Source of the DNA: Penium margaritaceum
Lineage: Eukaryota; Streptophyta; Zygnematophyceae; Desmidiales; Peniaceae
Length of the DNA: 64,000 nt
Assembly: GCA_023375785.1 (NCBI GenBank)
Contig: SZWC01000572.1
Coordinates: 29,572-93,571 of the forward strand
Direction of reading: 5' to 3'
Shown: piece by piece, positions 58,080 through 64,000 of the stretch
Position numbering within the stretch: position 1 is the first letter of the stretch
How the letters are laid out: every line of letters begins with the position of its first letter
Program-made: the position numbers and the translations under genes
Notes under the pieces: model-generated
Databases searched by the model: none
What the model saw: the letters and a program-made list of their open reading frames with translations, nothing else
What the model was told of the DNA's origin: nothing

Positions 58080-58528
58080 ACCTATGGGACAAGACTCTCC
58101 TTGGGATAGGAAATCTTGATGTCCTTGTTCATGACAATGATGTTCTCCTCCTCCGTGAAGACGACCGTCATGTCGTGGTCCATGATTTTGGACACTAACA
58201 AGAGGTTTGCTGCAAAAGACGGCATGTAGACGCCGTTCTCCACCTTCAAGTCCTTTTCAACACTGTTTACATTCATGCTGATGAAGTGATCTTCCTCGCC
58301 TTGCGCATGGACAAGGCTGTTATTGGCAGACCTTAAGCGACGTTTTGTGTCCCCAATGGAGATGAACCCATCCTTCTCCCTTTAAGAGTGGAGGTTTGTG
58401 CCAGAATTGAGCCTATAGGCTCCATGCTTGAGGAATAACGCTCCCTTGGTTACACGAATGCTCTGAGCTATCATGTTCATCAACTCCTTCTAACCCTTTT
58501 GTTTGCCCTCATATCTACCACCATGATC
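58080..58528 (-). pseudogene. pol: B3 protease and gag-end remains
   Basis: MNVNSVEKDLKVENGVYMPSF and LLVSKIMDHDMTVVF (58150-58276) form the C-terminal half of protease. The active-site region is near 58380-58420, and the gag tail follows to 58528. Confidence 0.82.
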
Positions 58529-59265
58529 TATTAGATCTGGAGGAGAGAGGGAGCGTTTGAGCAGCGAGCATGAGGGACTAGAAGGGCTTGACTTGTGCTA
58601 AAGAATGGTTGTTGAATCATTCAAAATGATGGAGTACATAAAGAGCTAGAGCTTGGGCAAGTCAGCCCTCTCAGAAGCCACACCACTTAGTCATGAAGGC
58701 TAAGCCTCAAACACTATAGTCCATAATCTCACACAAGATAGGAAATCAGCGTAGCAATCATCCAGACCACTCACACATGACCTACAGAGTTAAAAAATGC
58801 TCTCATGGCACAGTCCTTGTGGTCACATAACCCACAATCCCATGGAAAATTGCCACGTGTCCATGGCTAGTACACAAGGATCTCACCTCACCTTAAAAGT
58901 AAGGAGAGCAACCTTCTTCCTAGTTTGTAGACTCTGACAAAGCAACCCAATAATCTAGGACCTTTTGGATATCTTTTCCATCAGGTCTTTACCCTAGACC
59001 TCTTGCCTTTTTCTTTTCTTAGGCTAAGGCATGGAGCCATCGCCGATGGTCATGCAGACATCGCCAGTCAATGACCCCAAAAACTTTAAAAATTCATATC
59101 TCCCAATCTGACTGTTCGATCAGCCTCGAACTTGGATCGGAGACATTTTTCCACCTGATCTTTCGAATAGTGAAATTGGATTGACTGTCAGAGGAAGCAT
59201 CAGGTAGTTTCCTATCACTTGCTCTTGTGGATCTTAAATTGAGTCCGATGGCTCTTTTTCCAACA
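58529..59265 (-). repeat. A9 3' LTR
   Basis: It is 737 bp, starting with a drifted TGTTGG (TATTAG) and ending CCAACA before the reverse polypurine tract (59266-59278). Confidence 0.9.
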
Positions 59266-59289
59266 ATCTCCCACTTTTTTAAGGTCAGA

Positions 59290-62200
59290 GTTGGCTGAGT
59301 CTACATGCTTTCATGCAGAACTATTGCTTCTCATGGGTCAATGGCTTGGTGTAAAAATCAGCAACCCGCTTGCTGGTTGGTTCAAAATCCACCTTCCTAG
59401 TACCCTTCTACACCATGTGCCTTATGAAGTTACATGCGATATCAATGTGCTTGGTACGTGTATGGAGTTCAGGATTCTTGGTGAATGCCTTTGCTCTGGT
59501 TGTCGACGTGTACAAGAACTGAACTACTGCAGTCCCTTTCATCTCTGCCATGAGACGCTGAAGTAAAACTGCTTCCTTGGCTCCAAAGCTGAGAGAGACG
59601 TACTCAGCTTCCGTGCTTGAGGTGGCCATGACCACGTACCGCTTGCTACACCAGCTGATGGCCCCACCATTCATGCAGAACACATGTCCAGAGATGGAGT
59701 TGCGGTCCTCAAGGTTTGAAGCCCAATCTGCGTCTGTATAGCCGATGATGTTGTTGTTGTTGCTGTTGTAGGTGATGCGCATGTAGATGCTTCCAGCAAG
59801 GTAGCGAAAGATCCACTTCACTCCCTTCTGGTGCTCAGGTTTGTGATTGGTCATGCACTGGCTCAGAGTGATAACAGCCTATGCGACGTCCGGCCTCGTT
59901 GCCACCATCAGGTATATGAGACTACCGACAGTGCTTTGGTACTTCTGCCGCTCAGCTGCATCCGCTTTTCAATTGAAGGTAACAAGGTACTGCCGCGTCT
60001 CCAGCAGCGTGCCAATTGCTTTGGCTTTTGCCATGCCAAACCGCTGCAAGAGATCCTTGATGTAGCGGCTCTGCTACAGCAAGAGAGCCTTATTTGTGGT
60101 CACGCGTGATGTGAATGTCGAGGAAGTATGGAAGCGCTCCTACATGGCCTCCTTGAACTCCTGTAGAGCATACATGCTTTTTGAGAGGAGGAGCATGTCA
60201 TCCACATACATGATGATGATGAGTACCTCATGACCATGCTGCCACCGATAGACGCTGTAGTCACACTCACTGCGCTTAAACCCCATGCATTGTAACACTG
60301 CATCCAACTTCTGGTTCCAAGTACGCGATGGTTGCTCGAGGCCGTACAACGACTTCTGCAGCTTGCAAACCAGGTACTCATGACCATCCATGACGAACCC
60401 CTCTGGCTGCTCCATGTAAATCTCCTCCTCCAAGTCATCATTCAGGAATATCGTCTTGACATCCATGTGGTGAATCTCGAAGGCCTCAAGTGAGGCACTG
60501 AGACAAAATTTGCAAGAGGAACAAAGGTTCTTGTGTAGTCGATGCCTTCTTGCTGCAAGTAACCCTTGGCGACCAGCTTCGCCTTGTATTTTTCGAGGTT
60601 GCCATCTCCACCCCTCTTCTTCTCAAACATCCACTTACACTTGACTACCTTGCGTCCAGGTGGAAGCTCAGTCGGCTCCCACGTACCGTTGTCGAGCTGT
60701 GACTGTATCTTGTGCTACTGAGCTTGCGCCCAATCTGCTATATCTGGTGAAACCATGGACTCCATGTACCACGTTAGCTCATCAGAGTCTGCTGCAAGTA
60801 CAACGTTCATCTAGTCGGGTTTCTTAGAGCATCCAAAGATGCCCGAACTCACCAGGTTTGTAGCACACCCTAAGAGGGTACCTTCGACCTAATACTGGAG
60901 CGTTAGAAGGTGGCTGGCACAATGCTGCTGGCACAACTGCTCTTGCTGATGGTGGTGCATCTTCTTCCTCCGCTTTTGTCAATGAGACCACTTTATCTGC
61001 TGTATCAGACATGGGAGAATAAAGTGATTCTCCCACTGTCATAGTGGAGGAAGGATCAGGAGAGATATGAGCTCCCACTGCCTCATCAGCTGCTGCTTTT
61101 GCTGCCTCTTCATAGACAATGTTAGTGTCGATGACGTTGCTCTCGTTGAAGACATCCTGAGAGATCATGATGTGGCCATTATCCCTCTGGTACAGTCGAT
61201 ACGCCTTACTTGCCACGTCATAGCCAATCATGAGCATGTGCACCCTCTTTGCATCCCACTTTTTGAGCTTTTCCTTTGGCATATGCATGTGTACCAAGTT
61301 GCTAAATGCGCAAAGATTACCCACGCTTGGCTTCTTGGCGAACCATGCATCGTACATCATCATCTATTCCCAGGCTTTGGTTGGACTACAGTTCTTGAAA
61401 TACACCGCAGTACTTACTACTTCGGCCCATAAGTCGTAGGTCAGCCGAGCCGCATGTAGCATGGAGCGTGCAGACTCAACGATGGTTGGTTGGCACGTAC
61501 TGCTACACCGTTCTGTTGCAACAAGTATGGCGCGGTGCATTGGGCTTTGATGCCTGCTACTGCGAGGTATTCCTAAAACTCCTTGCTCACGTACTCCCCA
61601 CTGCAGACGCTACGCAACGCCTTGATTTTCTTGCCAGTCTGGTTCCCCACCATGACCTTGAACTCCTTCAACCTGTCAAAGCACTGGTACTTGGAGGAAA
61701 GGAAATACACAATTGTGTAACAGCTGAAATCATCAATGAAGGTGAGAAAAAACCTAGAGCTTCCAAAACATTTCGCTTGCATCAGACCAGACAAATCTGT
61801 GTGGACTAGCTCTAGCACCTCCTTTGCGCGCTCCGCTTCTCCTGAGAACGCCTCGCAATGCTATTTCCGCTCCAAATAGCCGATGCATAACTGTTGCTCA
61901 AAGTTAGAGATGGTGGGCAAGTCATACACCATCTTCTTCGTTTGAAGTTGTTGGAAGGGGCGCATGCCGATATGGCTATAGCGCGCATGCCAGATTTCGA
62001 CATCTGTTGCTTGTATTACTACTACAAGACTCTACTCGCGTGGGATCTTAGTCGCCCCCAACAGGCGATACATGTCCCCTTCCTTCACTGACCTGACCAA
62101 CTCCTCTCCGGTTTCCTTGTCGAGGATGTAGCCACAGTCGTCGTCAAAGACAACTTGTAGTAATGTGTTGGTGAGAGAGGACACTGAGAGAAGGTTGAAC

Positions 62201-62450
62201 GCAGCATCAGGTACATACAGCATGCCATGGAACGGTCCCACTTCAATGCCACGCAGAGTCTCTAACCACATCTCCACAATCCAAATCCACTCAGCATACA
62301 CCACCCCATCATTACCCAAAGCAATCAGATAGGGGAGGCATGAAGAGCAGCTACATAAACCACTCGTTGTGGCAGGCTCTTGGTACATATGGAGTCCTTG
62401 TACCACGCCAGATCTGCCTTCTCCTTGTGCGACATGTCAAGATTTGCCAT
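59290..62450 (-). pseudogene. pol: A9 pol remains
   Basis: RNase H is at 59408-59854 (GHVFCMNGGAISWCSKRYVV, SSTEAEYVSLSFGAKEA). Reverse transcriptase with YVDD is near 60190-60220, with LEEEIYMEQPEGFVMDG near 60390-60440. The hinge lies at 60840-61100 and the integrase core at 61573-61818 (FIDDFSCYTIVYFLS). The zinc region is near 61870-61990 and the protease at 62032-62440. Many breaks. Confidence 0.88.
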
Positions 62451-62519
62451 GAAGAGGCGGTCGCGCACCTGCTTGGCGACGTTCATGTTGCCAAACTGGC
62501 GCATGCCGGTCTTGTTCAA

Positions 62520-63448
62520 CTACTGCTGCTTCTACTGCTCACGTTACTGTGACTGCTACAGCTGTTACTGTGGAGATTGCTTCTATTGCTGTTGTTGGTG
62601 CTGCTCTTTTTTGTCCCTCTTGCACTTGAAGTACTCTTTCTTATAGTGTCCCTCTTTCAGGTTATAGTGGCACTTGCACTTCTTCTTGCCTCTTTTCTGC
62701 CTGAACTGCTGCTGCTGCTAGTTGCGTGAGCCCATTGCCATGAAAACTCCTTCACTACTGCTGCTGCCACCATTGCGCTTTGCTATACTACAAGACAGTT
62801 GTACCTGCACCAGGTACCTGTAGATGAAGTCTAGGTCGAGAGTCGGCTGGCACTCTAACGTCTCTTGCACGGTGTCATAGCTCGTTTCGAGTCCCCTCAA
62901 CAAGAGGAGAACAAAGTGCCTATCTTTTACAAGATTACCGGCCGCTTTCAGCTGCTTCGCCAGCTCCTTTGCCTTGTCCAAGTACTTCTCGATCCGTTCG
63001 CCACCCTGCATTTTCAAAGCCATCATCTTCTCCTCTAAAAGCATGAGGAATGCAGGATCCTTGCTCTCATACTTCTTGCACAATGTATCCCAACCCTCTT
63101 TTTCTGTAGCCTTGGCACTCATGTATTGAAGATGCGGGGTGGAGATTGTGTTGACAAGCAGCCTGTGGCCCTACTTGATCTTCTTCTTCAACTCCTCACA
63201 TGTCGCCGCTGCAGTTGTAGATGAACTTGCATCTGCTGCACCTTTCTGCGGTGTCTTTTCGCCACCATCTTTACTATGGTGAGGCCTTTTGCTTGTGGAG
63301 GCCGAGCGCGCTCGTTGCTGCTCACCACCTCCCACAAGCCCCTCTCCTCAAAAAAGAGACGGGTACGGATCTTCCAAAATGTGAATTTGGCGCGTCCTTC
63401 CTGTCTCTCCATGGGCTGTACTCTTCTTACTACGCGTGCTACTGCCAT
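62520..63448 (-). pseudogene. gag: A9 gag remains
   Basis: The start MAVARVVRRVQPMERQEGRA is at 63448. Helical block EEKMMALKMQGGERIEKYLD lies near 62990-63050, the CCHC-like knuckle near 62620-62690, and a short Gln-rich tract at 62520-62610. Broken. Confidence 0.85.
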
Positions 63449-63463
63449 TTTGAGCTTTGGTGA

Positions 63464-64000
63464 TATTGGATCTAGAGGAGAGAGGTGGCCTTGGAGCAAC
63501 GAGCATACGCGACTGGAAGGAGATCACTTGTGTCGAAGAATGGTTATTATATCACTCAAAATGATGGAGTACATATAGAACTAGAGCTTGGCCAAGTCAC
63601 CCCTCTAAAAAGCCACACCACTTAGCTATGGAGGCTAAGGCCCATACAGTAGAGTCCATAATCTCACATAAGAGAGGAAATCAGCCTAGCAATCAGGATG
63701 ACCACTCATACACGACCTAACGAGCTAGGAAATGCTCTCATGACACACTCCATGTGTCCATGGCTAGCACACAAGGATCTCACCTCACCTAAAAAATAAG
63801 GAGACGTACTTTTTTTCTAGTCAGCACACTCTGACAAGGCAACCCAAGAATCATGGACCTTTTTGCATATTTCTCCCATCAGGTCTTGGCCTTGGACCTC
63901 TTGCCTTTTTCTTTTCTCAGTCTAAGGCACAGAGCCATCGCCCATGGTCACGCGGATATCGGAGGTCGATGATCCCGACAACTTAAAAAAATCATATCTC
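63464..64000 (-). repeat. Family A LTR running off the right edge
   Basis: It starts TATTGGATCTAGAGGAGAG, the drifted LTR end, 16 bases after the A9 gag start codon, and covers 537 bases of LTR. It is either A9's own 5' LTR brought next to gag, or the LTR of another insertion. The window ends before this can be decided. Confidence 0.85.

Larger units (their letters stand above)
54869..58528 (-). mobile_element. B3: family B element, LTR remainder to gag knuckle
   Basis: The rest of the 3' LTR runs to 55024. RNase H and reverse transcriptase follow (55025-56760), then integrase (56770-58020), protease (58080-58440) and the knuckle side of gag (58440-58528). A9 interrupts it there, so the remaining gag and 5' LTR must lie right of the window. 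The left part of the LTR is at 48821-49032. More than ten breaks. Confidence 0.88.
58529..63463 (-). mobile_element. A9: family A element in B3 gag
   Basis: The 3' LTR (58529-59265) is at left. Pol follows to about 62440 and gag to 63448, after which another A LTR begins at 63464 with no leader or primer site between. TGATC (58524-58528) is the left half of a possible target duplication; the right half is not in view. Diverged subgroup with A6a and A8, with more than ten breaks. Confidence 0.87.

Noticed and set aside
1-64000. Gypsy-type elements, endogenous pararetroviruses or envelope-bearing elements
   Set aside because: Wherever domain order is visible, integrase precedes reverse transcriptase (copia). 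No chromodomain, movement protein or envelope-like frame was seen.
1-64000. CRISPR array, bacterial operon or defence system
   Set aside because: The repeats are LTRs and assembly repeats, with no regularly spaced short repeats. The coding content is plant copia.

Overview
The window looks like repeat-rich nuclear DNA of a land plant in a draft assembly. Every stretch can be assigned to one of two Ty1/copia LTR-retrotransposon families. I found no host gene, structural RNA gene, CRISPR array, LINE or DNA transposon. The plant assignment rests on the copia domain order (gag, protease, integrase, reverse transcriptase, RNase H), a primer-binding site matching the 3' end of plant initiator-Met tRNA, and dense element-in-element nesting. 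An early-diverging plant such as a lycophyte is possible, but the species cannot be read from the sequence.

Family A has LTRs of about 738 bp (TGTTGG...CCAACA), a leader of about 650 bp, a CCHC gag, a Gln-rich linker and a copia pol with a YVDD reverse transcriptase. Family B has LTRs of about 736-768 bp (TGTTGACCTG...CAGGTTGACA), a different gag (Cx2Cx4Hx4C knuckle) and a clearly distinct copia pol. All copies are decayed fossils.

Layout: 1-6375 A1 (+), its 5' end outside the window. 6376-8108 remains of a B copy (+) carrying a reversed solo A LTR. 8109-9931 B2 (-) pol and protease. 9932-12659 A3 (+), ending against B LTR sequence. 12657-15721 B5 (+) with another reversed solo A LTR. 14954-18655 B4 (+), again with a solo A LTR. 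18656-20268 B2 (-), second copy. 20269-27230 A4 (+), full length. 27231-27332 B2 gag. 27333-40014 B1 (-), full length, itself carrying a 140-bp mini A LTR and the full-length A5 (-, 32783-39276). 40015-41593 rest of B2 gag, leader and LTR. 41594-48215 A6 (+), which appears to be two A copies joined. 48216-48820 an A fragment, A7. 48821-49032 and 54869-58528 B3 (-), interrupted by A8 (-, 49033-54868). 58529-63463 A9 (-). 63464-64000 another A LTR running off the window.

History read from target-site duplications and containment: B1 sits inside B2; A elements sit inside B elements many times; B3 sits inside an A fragment. Both families were therefore active over overlapping periods. A segment of about 6.3 kb (6376-12659) recurs in direct orientation at 16934-23211 with the same nested insertions, so it was duplicated after those insertions.

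Assembly caution: five single-N positions are each followed by a near-copy of the 239-430 bp before them, and a 383-N run stands where about 168 bp is expected. These are probably contig-joining artefacts. I found no undescribed functional system. The most unusual sequence feature is a tRNA-like segment conserved in the family B LTRs.
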